Assembly (NCBI GenBank): GCA_963843465.1 | Contig: CAWJKP010000005.1 | Coordinates: 620,001 to 684,000, forward strand | Reading direction: 5' to 3' | DNA: 64,000 nt | Origin: CAWJKP01 sp963843465 | Lineage (GTDB): Bacteria > Planctomycetota > Planctomycetia > Pirellulales > Thermoguttaceae | Shown: positions 7,310-15,211 of the stretch, in pieces | Layout: every line of letters begins with the position of its first letter | Numbering within the stretch: the stretch's first letter is position 1 | The notes under the pieces: generated by a model | Database searches by the model: none | Seen by the model: the letters and a program-made list of their open reading frames with translations, nothing else | Told to the model about the DNA's origin: nothing | Made by a program: the position numbers and the translations under genes

Positions 7310-7349
7310 GGAAAAAAACAGCGTTTTTGACATCTCCTGTATGTGTATG
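7310..7349 (+). promoter_or_regulatory. TTGACATCTCCTGTA element (copy 1)
   Basis: GGAAAAAAAC, a short GC stretch, then GTTTTTGACATCTCCTGTA and GTGTA, about 90 bp upstream of the ATG at 7435. The same A-run plus TGACATCTCCTGTA block occurs in two divergent copies at 58694-58733 and 58753-58792. It holds a perfect -35 hexamer (TTGACA) but no clear -10 box at the usual distance, so a phage activator or altered polymerase may be needed. Confidence 0.65.
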
Positions 7350-7434
7350 AGCAGTGCGCGCCTTGCCCCGGGTCCCGAAAGCCTTCACGTCGGCCAGTCG
7401 ATGGCAGCAGCACCGCCAAGAGAGGGATTTCGAC

Positions 7435-8016
7435 ATGCACCGCGTCACCGACCCTGCCGATCCAACTCGCTGCAAAGGGTCGTGTGGACACGAACAGTGC
7501 TGGAATCAAGCGGCCACGGGATCGGAGTTCTGCCAAGCCCATAACGGGCACGATCGGTCCGAGGCAATCCACTTGCGGGGCTACTGGCTGGCGCAGGCCC
7601 AAGATCGGGCCACGTTGGCCAGGTTCGCCGAGAGCGAGGACATCAAGTCGCTCCGCGACGAGATCGGGCTGGCCCGCATGATGGTCGAGCGGCACTGGAA
7701 CATGATTAAGACCGAGAACGACTACATCAGCCGCGCCCCGTCGATCAACACCTTGCTGCTGACCATCGAACGCCTTATCAAGTCGTCGCACGCGATCGAA
7801 CAGAGCCTGGAGTCGCTGCTCAGCCGAACGTCGGTAATTGCGTTCGCCCAGTTGCTCGTGCAGATCGTGATGGACGAGTTGGAAGTCATTCCGAATCACG
7901 AGCCCGTCGCGGATCGCATTCTCAAGAGAGTCATGGCGACGCTGACTCCCGGCGCTGCCAAGAGCACGTCCTTCCCGCAGTTGGCCCACGACGACACTGC
8001 CACTTTCGACGCTTAG
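7435..8016 (+). CDS. conserved phage protein with Cys cluster, 193 aa
   Basis: ATG at 7435 was chosen because GAGAGG precedes it; the longer upstream frame would cross the leader. The N-terminus has a Cys/His cluster (CKGSCGHEQCW, then FCQAH) that could bind zinc. It is followed by a long helical domain (LRDEIGLARMMVERHWN, then LLTIERLIKSSHAIEQSL) and a C-terminal helix. The helical part recalls uncharacterised phage proteins found near packaging genes, and a small-terminase-like DNA-binding role is conceivable but unproven. It is the first gene after the TTGACATCTCCTGTA element. Confidence 0.55.
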   Translation: MHRVTDPADPTRCKGSCGHEQCWNQAATGSEFCQAHNGHDRSEAIHLRGYWLAQAQDRATLARFAESEDIKSLRDEIGLARMMVERHWNMIKTENDYISRAPSINTLLLTIERLIKSSHAIEQSLESLLSRTSVIAFAQLLVQIVMDELEVIPNHEPVADRILKRVMATLTPGAAKSTSFPQLAHDDTATFDA

Positions 8017-8079
8017 CGTTCGTGGCAGCAGGAAGGCGTCGGGTACTCAAGCATCCCCGCTCACCTGGAAGCTACCTGC

Positions 8080-8286
8080 ATGAACTTTCCAGTCTGGTGT
8101 GCCTGCGGAAAACCTGTGACGTTCTCGAACGAGACCCGTTGCGAGGACTGCTGGGCCGCCGATCAGGCAAAGTTTCATGTTGGCAACCAGAAGTACCTGA
8201 ACGCCAATACAACCGTGGCCGCCCGGAGAGATGAAGATGGACCCCCAGTTTCCCGCTCAGCGATTCTTCGATCCAGCGGTCATTAA
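8080..8286 (+). CDS. small Cys-rich protein, 68 aa
   Basis: Begins MNFPVWCACGKPV with a second Cys pair (CEDCW) shortly after, consistent with a small zinc ribbon in the first 30 residues. The last 50 bases overlap the following gene in another frame, and the C-terminal residues from this overlap look non-native. The frame may therefore be a real small gene with a frayed end or one shortened by an indel. The function is unknown. Confidence 0.45.
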   Translation: MNFPVWCACGKPVTFSNETRCEDCWAADQAKFHVGNQKYLNANTTVAARRDEDGPPVSRSAILRSSGH

Positions 8287-8848
8287 GCCCGGAGACCTCA
8301 TAGGCTTCAGCGGCGAGGGTTTCACCGGCGACATCATCAACATCGGCACCTACGGGATACCGAGATGGGGCATCTGCCATGTAGGAATCATGGGGGAGGC
8401 GAAGGATGGTCGCCTTTTGCTGTTCGAGTCAACGACTCTCGACGATCTTCCCTGTGAAATTACGGGAGTGCGGTTCAACGGAACGCAAGCGCATCAGCTT
8501 GACGCCGTCCTGCAAAGGTATCGAGGAAAAGTTTGGCATTACCCCCTTTACCGCTCGCTCTATGAATTCGAGCGGCAGAGACTTACGCAATTCCTGATGG
8601 GGACGATCCACGTTCCCTACGGGATGATGGAGGCTTTCCGGTCGGCCGGCATCGGCCTGTCATGCGTTGAGTCACTACTCCGCAAGCAAGACCTTCACAG
8701 GATCTACTGTAGTGAGTGGTGTGCAGCCGCCCACGCCTTCATTGGCATCATGCCGACCGCTAATGTCGGCCGGTGGTCCCCCAATCACTTAGTCAGACAT
8801 TTTCGCGCACACGGGGTTCTACAGCCGCCCCAGAGGCTTACTAAATGA
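8237..8848 (+). CDS. permuted papain-like (YiiX/NlpC-P60 type) protein
   Basis: The ATG at 8237 lies six bases after GGAGAG; an ATG at 8231 is too close to that site. The fold is suggested by KPGDLIGFSG at the N-terminus, HVGIM (about residue 41, catalytic-type His), a conserved Glu in FEST and a late Cys in IYCSEWCAAAH. His before Cys is the order of circularly permuted papain-like enzymes such as YiiX and lecithin-retinol-like NlpC/P60 proteins. Known relatives act on peptide, lipid or peptidoglycan bonds. In phage this could be a lysis or envelope-modifying enzyme. No signal peptide is seen. The stop overlaps the HNH gene (ATGA). Confidence 0.7.
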   Translation: MDPQFPAQRFFDPAVIKPGDLIGFSGEGFTGDIINIGTYGIPRWGICHVGIMGEAKDGRLLLFESTTLDDLPCEITGVRFNGTQAHQLDAVLQRYRGKVWHYPLYRSLYEFERQRLTQFLMGTIHVPYGMMEAFRSAGIGLSCVESLLRKQDLHRIYCSEWCAAAHAFIGIMPTANVGRWSPNHLVRHFRAHGVLQPPQRLTK

Positions 8849-9333
8849 GGACAATTCCGCTGCCACAAGGGAGAGCGGCACTTGTTGATGATTGCGACTA
8901 CGAGTACCTGATGCAGTGGAAGTGGCAATTCCACACCAGGAAGTCAACTGGCTACGCAAATCGGCTTGGATGCGTGGGCGGGAAAAGACGCCGCATTTAC
9001 ATGCACCGTCTTGTTGCCGATCGCATTGGAATGAACGCACAACACAGGGACGTTGACCATGTTGACGGTAACGGCCTGAACAATCAGAGGAACAATCTTC
9101 GGCTTGCAACGCGGAGCCAGAACAATGTGAACTCCAAGCGGCCAAAGAACAACACTTCGGGGTTTAAGGGTGTTTATCCGCACGCACAGGTCAACAAATG
9201 GTGTGCTCAAATTGGGGTCGCAGGCCGGCGTCTATACTTGGGCTATTTTGATGATCCGCGTGAAGCGGCGAGCGCTTACAACGAGGCCGCATTGAAACAT
9301 TACGGAGAATTCGCATGTCTCAATCTGGTGTGA
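8845..9333 (+). CDS. HNH homing endonuclease with AP2 domain
   Basis: 162 residues. MHRLVADRIG and DVDHVDGNGLNNQRNNLRLA (residues 52-94) form the HNH nuclease core, with the ND-type Asn residues typical of phage homing enzymes. The C-terminal half (SGFKGVYPHAQVNKWCAQI, then YLGYFDDPREAASAYNEAA) is an AP2-type DNA-binding domain. The gene overlaps the preceding stop by four bases and the next gene by 19 bases. It is therefore inserted without disturbing its neighbours, as expected for a free-standing homing gene. Confidence 0.93.
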   Translation: MRTIPLPQGRAALVDDCDYEYLMQWKWQFHTRKSTGYANRLGCVGGKRRRIYMHRLVADRIGMNAQHRDVDHVDGNGLNNQRNNLRLATRSQNNVNSKRPKNNTSGFKGVYPHAQVNKWCAQIGVAGRRLYLGYFDDPREAASAYNEAALKHYGEFACLNLV

Positions 9334-9890
9334 AACGAGCCCTCTTCGCCTTAGCCATGCTGATCTCTTGCCTCGGATGTGCGGGACAGTTGCCCGCCAC
9401 TTACAAGGCTAACAAAGAGCGCCCTGTGGTCAATCCGCCAGCCGCCATCCGCCAAAGGAACTGGTACGGGGACAAGGACGAGGGTTCCTGTGTTCACGCG
9501 ACGATGGTCACGCTCTTGCGTTGGCAAGGCCGCTATGGAATGGCCGACCATTGGCGGCACACCTACGGGAATGCTTCCGGGCCAGAGGACCTGGCCGCAA
9601 AGCTTGACAGGGAGCACATCCGCTACGCCTACACGTCCGAACGGAGGGACGTGGGTTTTCTGGAATGGGCCTGCCGCACGCGACGGGGCTGTGGCGTGGC
9701 GATCCAAGGCGGGCAGCACATGATCGCATTGGTCCACCTTGACGCCCAGTGGGCGGGTCTGTTGGACGACAATGCGACGGATCACTACATCTGGGTTCCG
9801 CGTGAGCGCTTCATCGCCGAATGGTTGGCGAGCGACAGTTGGGCTGTGACGCCGCTGTACGCACCGGCCGCTCCGCTTCCTCCGTCCTGA
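9315..9890 (+). CDS. predicted lipoprotein with papain-like peptidase fold
   Basis: 191 residues. Residues 1-19 form a lipoprotein signal: basic KR, a hydrophobic stretch and the lipobox LISC with Cys19. The mature part has GSCVHATMVTLLRW (about residues 57-70, candidate nucleophile Cys) and GGQHMIALVHLD (about residues 135-146, candidate His) with DDNATDHYIW after it. This is the pattern of C39-like papain-fold peptidases. It would sit on the outer face of the cytoplasmic membrane or in the periplasm. It is part of a run of exported proteins (8237-12401). The peptidase activity and target are inferred. Confidence 0.65.
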   Translation: MSQSGVKRALFALAMLISCLGCAGQLPATYKANKERPVVNPPAAIRQRNWYGDKDEGSCVHATMVTLLRWQGRYGMADHWRHTYGNASGPEDLAAKLDREHIRYAYTSERRDVGFLEWACRTRRGCGVAIQGGQHMIALVHLDAQWAGLLDDNATDHYIWVPRERFIAEWLASDSWAVTPLYAPAAPLPPS

Positions 9891-9918
9891 ACAACAACAC
9901 TCGAAGAAAGGGTGAACG

Positions 9919-10596
9919 ATGAATCGTTTCCTGCTGAGTCTGTGCCTGTTGGCCGCCTTGCTTACGACTTTTGCGGCGACCCCGTGTGTCGCCAACACTG
10001 CGGATGGCACGATCGCCCAAGAGCGTGTCATTACTCTGCCCCAAGACCAGGGCAAGTGGTATGTGTCGGTCGTGGGAGACCCGCAAGACGCCCGATACCG
10101 TGAAGTCCTGACCTGGTTCGACTCGGGCGAGCTTCTGAAGCTGCGAAACAGCGTCCACTACAACATCGTTCTTGCCGACTCGGCCATCTACAAGGAGCGC
10201 TACGCCGCCAATACGCCGACGCTGCCGATGGTTCGATTGCAGAACCCGGGCGGTGTCATCTATTCGCAGGTCTGCGGCGCTGACCTCCCCATGACCGGCC
10301 AGGCACTCAGCAACCAAATCGCCAAGGACGTGAAGTCGGGGCCGAAGACCGGTTGCCTGCTACGGCGGCGCTGCGGCCCCGATACGACGCCCGCTACGCC
10401 GGTCACGCCCGTCCAGCCTCTTATCCCCGATCCGAAGCCCGGCCCGATCAACAATGACGACGCGCCGGCTATCAAGGATGTTGCGGAGCCGCCGGATTGG
10501 GTGCTGGGGGTGCTCTGTCTCGTTGGTTTTCTGGCCGGTGGTGCCATCGGCGTCGTGAGTACGACCAAGGCACGCTGGAAGGACGAGCACCGCTAG
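9919..10596 (+). CDS. exported thioredoxin-fold-like protein with C-terminal anchor
   Basis: 225 residues with a cleavable-type signal peptide (FLLSLCLLAALLTTFAATPC), a globular domain and a C-terminal hydrophobic helix (VLGVLCLVGFLAGGAIGVV) followed by basic residues. The globular part runs KWYVSVVGDPQDARYREV to NTPTLPMVRLQNPGGVIY. The TPTLP before a beta strand resembles the cis-Pro loop of thioredoxin folds, but no CxxC is present, so no redox activity is expected. A Pro-rich linker (TPATPVTPVQPLIPDPKP) leads to the anchor. It would be held in the membrane with the domain outside. Confidence 0.6.
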   Translation: MNRFLLSLCLLAALLTTFAATPCVANTADGTIAQERVITLPQDQGKWYVSVVGDPQDARYREVLTWFDSGELLKLRNSVHYNIVLADSAIYKERYAANTPTLPMVRLQNPGGVIYSQVCGADLPMTGQALSNQIAKDVKSGPKTGCLLRRRCGPDTTPATPVTPVQPLIPDPKPGPINNDDAPAIKDVAEPPDWVLGVLCLVGFLAGGAIGVVSTTKARWKDEHR

Positions 10597-10678
10597 GCGA
10601 CCGACCCTTCCATTCTGCTCGTCTCGTTCAATCAGTTCTCAAAGCCGCGAAGAGCGGTGGACCTCTGGGAGAGATACC

Positions 10679-11134
10679 ATGACCCCGACTTTTGTGATCT
10701 GGATTTTGGCGTTGGCCGTGGCCGTTCTCGTCGGCCGCGACGTGGCCAAGTGGGCGCTCAGCGCGAACAAGAAGCTCGACAGCAAGAAGCGGGCCGCTCA
10801 GTTTCTGGCCACGAAGCTGCGTGATGCCGGCCTGAAGCAGATTCCGGCGATGCTGGAAGACTTCGTGATCGGCGACTGGCAGGATATGGTGGACCATATC
10901 CACGAGTTCTCGCGCCTGGTCGCCGCCGGCAACGACGCCATCGAAAAGGAACTGGGCGGCACCTGGAACAGTATGCTGGACGCCCATCTGTCGTCACCCG
11001 AGGGCCTAGCCCTGATTAGGGCGAAGACTGCCGTCGTGGAAGCATCGGCTCCGGCTGCCGCGCCCGCCCCTGCGGCCCCTCCGGCGGCTCCCGTTCCGGG
11101 TGCGCCGTATCCGACCGTCCCCTTGGGCCGGTAA
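10679..11134 (+). CDS. single-pass membrane protein with Ala/Pro-rich tail
   Basis: 151 residues. An N-terminal hydrophobic helix (FVIWILALAVAVLVG) is followed by a charged helical domain (KKRAAQFLATKLRDAGLKQI) and an Ala/Pro tail. There is no lipobox. The topology could suit a spanin- or holin-like part or a scaffold on the inner membrane, but no family is recognised. Together with its neighbours it makes up an envelope-directed cassette. Confidence 0.55.
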   Translation: MTPTFVIWILALAVAVLVGRDVAKWALSANKKLDSKKRAAQFLATKLRDAGLKQIPAMLEDFVIGDWQDMVDHIHEFSRLVAAGNDAIEKELGGTWNSMLDAHLSSPEGLALIRAKTAVVEASAPAAAPAPAAPPAAPVPGAPYPTVPLGR

Positions 11135-11156
11135 CACCTTCGTGAATCTCGGACCG

Positions 11157-11232
11157 TCCCTTCGCTTACGGCGAAGGGGCGGTTCAGCAGATGGCTCCCG
11201 CCGGCAAAGATGCGAGCCATCTGCTGAACCGC
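11157..11232. terminator. tandem hairpins, 18-bp perfect stem
   Basis: A short hairpin (stem CCTTCG/CGAAGG near 11158-11177) is followed by a perfect 18-bp inverted repeat, 11179-11196 with 11215-11232, around an 18-base loop. There is no U-tract, so it is not a standard intrinsic terminator. It may block transcription, protect mRNA ends or bind a protein. The thioredoxin gene starts 22 bp later. Confidence 0.6.
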
Positions 11233-11253
11233 TGATCTACGAGGAGGATTCCT

Positions 11254-11691
11254 ATGCGTCTTGCCACGTTGTTTGGGTTTACCTTGGCCCCGCTGGGTGT
11301 GGTCCTGTCCCTGGCCATGATTCTTGGCTGCGAACCGCCTGCACCGCACGCGCCCTTCGCGCCGGTTCCCCAGCACGACCCGCACCGCTGCGAGCCTCCC
11401 AAGGTGGTTGCCTTCTGTGCTCCCTGGTGCGGCCCCTGTCAACAGGCTCAGCCCACGTTGGCCTGGTTGGAAACCAAGGGCGTCCAAGTGGTCCACGTCA
11501 ATATCGACGAGCAGCCGGAGTTGGCCAGGCAGTACGGCGTGACCAGCGTGCCGACGTTCTTTGTCTACGTCTGCGGCAAGCCTACGGTGCGGACCCAGGA
11601 CGTGCATGAAGTGGTCAGGTGCATGACCTGGCTGAAGGATGACGCTCATGGCGCAACGCAAACGAAAACGGTGCCGCAACTGCCCCGATGA
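11254..11691 (+). CDS. thioredoxin-like lipoprotein
   Basis: 145 residues. A lipoprotein signal ends in ILGC (Cys26), so the protein should be lipid-anchored outside the cytoplasm. The mature domain has the active site WCGPC (residues 58-62), followed by VVHVNIDEQPELARQYGV and the cis-Pro loop SVPTFFVY, all typical of catalytic thioredoxins. It could reduce or shuffle disulfides of envelope or phage proteins, or reduce an exported partner in the same cassette. GAGGAGG (11239-11245) precedes the start. The stop overlaps the next gene. Confidence 0.85.
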   Translation: MRLATLFGFTLAPLGVVLSLAMILGCEPPAPHAPFAPVPQHDPHRCEPPKVVAFCAPWCGPCQQAQPTLAWLETKGVQVVHVNIDEQPELARQYGVTSVPTFFVYVCGKPTVRTQDVHEVVRCMTWLKDDAHGATQTKTVPQLPR

Positions 11692-11923
11692 ACCCGAGCC
11701 CATTAAGGTCATACCGATACCGCGAGCGGGAGCGGCTGACCACGGTGCCCAACTTTGGCAACAAGCGATGTTCACTTGCCAGAGTGTCATTGAAATGATG
11801 TACGGCTACACCTTGACTGGTGTGGCGGGAGATCAGACCGCTCAGCTTCGTCGGCTGTCGGAAAGGCTCAATCAAGTCCTTCAGAACTGCGAGAAACGAC
11901 ATGCTGATTCGAGTACCACGTAA
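11648..11923 (+). CDS. hypothetical protein, 91 aa
   Basis: ATG at 11648 was chosen over the in-frame ATG at 11639 because AAGGA lies eight bases before it. It overlaps the thioredoxin gene by 44 bases. The product has a basic N-terminus with CRNC and a helical remainder (QQAMFTCQSVIEMMYG, then LRRLSERLNQVLQNCEK). No family is recognised. It overlaps the next gene by 23 bases, so translation is probably coupled. Confidence 0.5.
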   Translation: MAQRKRKRCRNCPDEPEPIKVIPIPRAGAADHGAQLWQQAMFTCQSVIEMMYGYTLTGVAGDQTAQLRRLSERLNQVLQNCEKRHADSSTT

Positions 11924-12401
11924 CGATGCTTATCCCGCCATAATGCTTCTCATCTTCACGCCGGCCGGGCAGTTCAACGTGAAGCTGGACAACACGCACC
12001 GGACCTACGATTACCAACTGCCGGATGGCGTGAGCGAGGATCAGGTCGAGGTTTACTCGATCTATCTCCGCAACGATCAGCTTCCGGCTCCCGGGTGTGG
12101 CCCGTTTCTGTTGAAGGCACTGAAAGTGCCCGCGATCGAGACCGCGGTGGATGCCCTGGCCGATGCCGTGGTCGGTGCCACGGCCGCCGAACCGCTACCG
12201 ATTGCTGCCGACGTTCCGGCTACCTGCCCCGGCCCAGACGCCTGGCCGGCTCCCGCCGAGCCCGAGGCCGACGCCCCGGCTCCTGACGCCCCGGCCACGA
12301 CCCAACAAGGCCCGAGCATCGAGCCCACGGCCGAGGAGTCTCCGGTTCCCGCACCCGCCGACGCCCCGGCACCTGCCGACGCCCAGACTGAAACGGCATA
12401 G
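11901..12401 (+). CDS. protein with small beta domain and Ala/Pro-rich tail, 166 aa
   Basis: ATG at 11901 overlaps the previous gene; a second in-frame ATG at 11943 is possible. The first 75 residues look folded (IFTPAGQFNVKLDNTHRTYD, then VEVYSIYLRND). The remaining 90 residues are Ala/Pro/Asp-rich, low in complexity and probably disordered. Such tails serve as flexible linkers or anchors in virion proteins. It is the last gene before the hairpin-rich gap ahead of the terminase. Confidence 0.55.
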   Translation: MLIRVPRNDAYPAIMLLIFTPAGQFNVKLDNTHRTYDYQLPDGVSEDQVEVYSIYLRNDQLPAPGCGPFLLKALKVPAIETAVDALADAVVGATAAEPLPIAADVPATCPGPDAWPAPAEPEADAPAPDAPATTQQGPSIEPTAEESPVPAPADAPAPADAQTETA

Positions 12402-12415
12402 CAAGAACGACTCCC

Positions 12416-12539
12416 CGCCCACGTTGAAGGGCGGTTGGGTCGGCCTAAATGGCCGACCCCCTATTATGAACCTCTGGCCCTTTGACGACGAAGGGCCGTT
12501 GGCTTTGGGCTCTCCCACGCAAGAGCCCAAAGCCAACGG
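12416..12539. terminator. series of hairpins ahead of the terminase gene
   Basis: Four stem-loops in a row: CCGCCC/GGGCGG, GGGTCGGCC/GGCCGACCC (12437-12445 with 12451-12459, loop TAAAT), GGCCCTT/AAGGGCC (around 12477-12496), and a perfect 18-bp stem 12496-12513 with 12522-12539 around an 8-base loop. A short frame (12466-12576, 36 codons) runs through them and is probably not a gene. The array insulates the exported cassette from the packaging module. Confidence 0.6.
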
Positions 12540-12632
12540 AAAACATGAGGTTGCCAGGATGAACGCCCACCACTAAAGCCACGAGCTACCGCGAGCCTGT
12601 AATGCAACCTCTCTTACATTCAGTAGCACACC

Positions 12633-14306
12633 ATGAACAGCCTTCTCGACGACCTGAAGCTGACGTTCATGGAGGGGGTGCGGAGCAGGACAGTAAAAAC
12701 CTGTTCTCGCTGGGCTGAACATCGACGGGTGATGGGGTCGCCTTTCGAGGGACCCTACGGTTTCTATCATCACCCCTGGTGCCGTGCGATCCACGATTCT
12801 CAATCGGCTTTCACGGTGGCGATGAAGGCTGCCCAGTTGGGGGTGACGGAAACGGGAATCAATCGTGCCTTCTTCACGCTCGATCAGTTGAAGCGCGACG
12901 TGCTCTACGTCCTGCCGACGACCTTGAACGCGAGCGACTTTTCCAAGGCCCGGTTCTCCGGGGCGCTGAACCTCAGCCCTTACCTCAAGAATCTTTTCAC
13001 GGACACCAACACGGTCGGCCTGAAATCCACCGGCATCAATTCGCTCTACATCCGCGGTTCGCGCGGCGACTCCAACTTGAAGTCCATCCCGGTGTCCGAA
13101 CTGGTGCTGGATGAGTTGGACGAAATGGAGCAGAAGGCCGTCTGGCTGGCCTTGGAGCGCCTGTCCGGTCAGGTCCAGAAGCACGTCATAGCGATCTCGA
13201 CGCCGACCGTTCCGAAGTACGGCATCCACAAACTCTTCTTGTCGAGCACCCAGGAACACTTCTTCTTCAGGTGCCCGCATTGTTCACGATTGACGGAGCT
13301 GACCTGGCCCGACTGCATAGAGATCATCGGCGAGTCGGTTCAAGACCCGCGATGCAAGGAATCGTTTCTCAAGTGCAAGGAATGCCAGCACGCGCTTGAA
13401 CACAAGGCCAAACCGCAATGGCTGGCCGCCGCGGAGTGGGTGGCGACCGCTACGAACGTCGATCCGCAGGAGTCGCGGGGCTTCTACGTCAACCAGTTGT
13501 ACAGCAGCACGGTGTCGCCGGGCGAGCTGGTGATTGCCTATCACCGTGGCCAGGGCGACGAGGCCGCCAATAAGGAGTTCCACAACTCGAAGCTCGGCCT
13601 GCCCTTCATCGGCACCGGTGCTCAGGTCACCGACGACATGATCGAGGCAACTATTAAGAATCACACGCTCGACGACCCGCGGCCGGCTACGGGAGGTCGC
13701 CGCTGCATCACGATGGGAGTGGATCAGGGCAAATGGAATTATGTCTCGGTGTGCGAATGGTTCACGGATGTGTGGAGCAGTGATATTAACGTCGCCGCCG
13801 TGTCGAAGCTGCTCTGGTTTGGCAAGTTCCTCGAAGACGATTGGGCCTTCCTCAATGATCTGATGCGAGAGTGGCAGGTCTTGGCTTGCGTGATCGACGC
13901 CGACCCGCAGATCAATGAGGCCCGCCGCTTCGCACGCAGATTCCACGGCTACGTCTGGCTGTGCCGCTATCGGCGGGGCCAGACGGCCAAGGAAGTAGCT
14001 GTGTCTGAGGAAGAGACAGGGGCACCCATAGCCACCTGTGATCGCACGAACTGGATTACGGCGACATTGGGCCGGTTCAAGACGAAGCCGCCGCGCATCA
14101 TGCTGCCGCGCGACATAACGCTTGAGTACCGCGAGCACCTCAAGTCGCTTGTGCGGACTTACGTGAAGGATGAAACAGGCAACCCGGTGGCCACCTTTGT
14201 TGAGACCGGCCCCGACCACTTTGCTCACAGCCTGAACTACGCGGAGATTGCACTGCCATTTGCGGCGTCGATGACGACCGGGCAGGACATCAAGAAGTTC
14301 CTCTAA
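12633..14306 (+). CDS. terL: terminase large subunit, GpA type
   Basis: 557 residues, slightly shorter than lambda GpA (641). The ATPase half has a deviant Walker A (KAAQLGVTE, residues 65-73), as is usual for the GpA family, Walker B (LVLDELDE, about 157-164) and a coupling motif (ISTPT, 188-192). An inserted zinc-binding pair (CPHC at 214-217, CKEC at 248-251) is also a GpA trait. The nuclease half starts near GVDQG (Asp364). The enzyme cuts concatemers and drives DNA into the prohead, docked on the portal encoded downstream. No small subunit is recognised next to it. Confidence 0.92.
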   Translation: MNSLLDDLKLTFMEGVRSRTVKTCSRWAEHRRVMGSPFEGPYGFYHHPWCRAIHDSQSAFTVAMKAAQLGVTETGINRAFFTLDQLKRDVLYVLPTTLNASDFSKARFSGALNLSPYLKNLFTDTNTVGLKSTGINSLYIRGSRGDSNLKSIPVSELVLDELDEMEQKAVWLALERLSGQVQKHVIAISTPTVPKYGIHKLFLSSTQEHFFFRCPHCSRLTELTWPDCIEIIGESVQDPRCKESFLKCKECQHALEHKAKPQWLAAAEWVATATNVDPQESRGFYVNQLYSSTVSPGELVIAYHRGQGDEAANKEFHNSKLGLPFIGTGAQVTDDMIEATIKNHTLDDPRPATGGRRCITMGVDQGKWNYVSVCEWFTDVWSSDINVAAVSKLLWFGKFLEDDWAFLNDLMREWQVLACVIDADPQINEARRFARRFHGYVWLCRYRRGQTAKEVAVSEEETGAPIATCDRTNWITATLGRFKTKPPRIMLPRDITLEYREHLKSLVRTYVKDETGNPVATFVETGPDHFAHSLNYAEIALPFAASMTTGQDIKKFL

Positions 14307-14334
14307 GGGTTCCCTGGGAACCGGAGACTGACGA

Positions 14335-14607
14335 ATGAATTGCTTCCAGAAGGTTTTGGCCGCGACGGGCTTGGATGGGAATTGCCAGGACAACGGCGGC
14401 GACATTGCGTATCTCGTTCTGTCCGCTTTGGCGGATAAGGAAGTGGCCCTCGGCGCGGCTTTGGCCGCGCAGACTCCGCCCGCGTCTCTGCCGGCAGACA
14501 CGTATCCGAACAACGCTTTCCAGGAAGTGGACCATCGCCTCTCGACCTACACCGGCTACGCCTACGACCGCGTTGTCCGCTTCCTTCACGACTGCTCCGA
14601 CTTCTAG
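14335..14607 (+). CDS. small hypothetical protein between terminase and HNH gene
   Basis: 90 residues, starting 28 bp after the terminase stop. It contains ALADKEVALGAALAAQ and a Tyr-rich acidic end. No domain is recognised. Position suggests a small packaging or head accessory gene that lay next to the portal gene before the HNH gene entered. Only gene order and an intact frame support it. Confidence 0.5.
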   Translation: MNCFQKVLAATGLDGNCQDNGGDIAYLVLSALADKEVALGAALAAQTPPASLPADTYPNNAFQEVDHRLSTYTGYAYDRVVRFLHDCSDF

Positions 14608-14630
14608 TTCCCTCTGCCTGGTGAATCTCT

Positions 14631-15209
14631 ATGGAAGCGACGATCGCAACAAAGAGATGCACCGGGCCGTGCGGCCTGGAGAAGCCGCTTACGGAGTTCT
14701 TTGAGAATAAGAACTGCAAGGACGGCCGCGTGGGCCAATGTAAGACGTGCCTCCTGAAGAAACAACAGGCACGCAAAGCCGGTTGGCGAGCCAACGGTTA
14801 CGATCGACCTGCGACGAAGACTTGTGCCTACTGCGGGAAACCAAAGGCAGCCGACGAGTTTAACCATGACTTCGGCTCGTGGGATAGCCTGTCTCCAGGC
14901 TGTAAGGTCTGCAACAGGGAGCGTCGGCAGGTCTACCATTTTCGGAAATCCTACGGCATGGAGCCTGGTGACTACGAGGCAATGCTTGAGCAACAGGGCG
15001 GTAGGTGCCTCATTTGCGGCAGGACTGACCCCGGCTCGAAGGGTCGGTTTCACGTAGACCATGACCATGACACCGGCCGGGTGCGCGGGCTGCTATGTGA
15101 GCGATGCAACATCGGCATCGGTTATTTCAGCCTGCCGGCGCACCTTGTAAAGGCAGCGATTTACTTGCGGTCCTTTTCCGCAACGGACAAACAGAATCCA
15201 GGAGACTGA
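14631..15209 (+). CDS. endonuclease VII-type HNH endonuclease, likely homing
   Basis: 192 residues. Two N-terminal zinc knuckles (CTGPCG with CKTC, then CAYCGKPK with CKVC) precede an endonuclease VII core. That core has YEAMLEQQGGRCLICG (about residues 114-129), VDHDHDTGRVRGLLCERCN (about residues 144-162) and a C-terminal ALxYL-like helix. The core matches T4 gp49-type His-Me finger nucleases. Here it is free-standing, three bases ahead of the intron-split portal gene, and its last codons hold the portal ribosome-binding site. It probably cuts an intron-less portal allele and so spreads itself and the adjacent intron; a Holliday-junction resolvase role is the alternative. Confidence 0.85.
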   Translation: MEATIATKRCTGPCGLEKPLTEFFENKNCKDGRVGQCKTCLLKKQQARKAGWRANGYDRPATKTCAYCGKPKAADEFNHDFGSWDSLSPGCKVCNRERRQVYHFRKSYGMEPGDYEAMLEQQGGRCLICGRTDPGSKGRFHVDHDHDTGRVRGLLCERCNIGIGYFSLPAHLVKAAIYLRSFSATDKQNPGD

Positions 15210-15211
15210 CC

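Noticed and set aside
12466..12576. 36-codon open frame upstream of the terminase
   Set aside because: It is mostly made of the stem of an 18-bp inverted repeat and has no ribosome-binding site of note.
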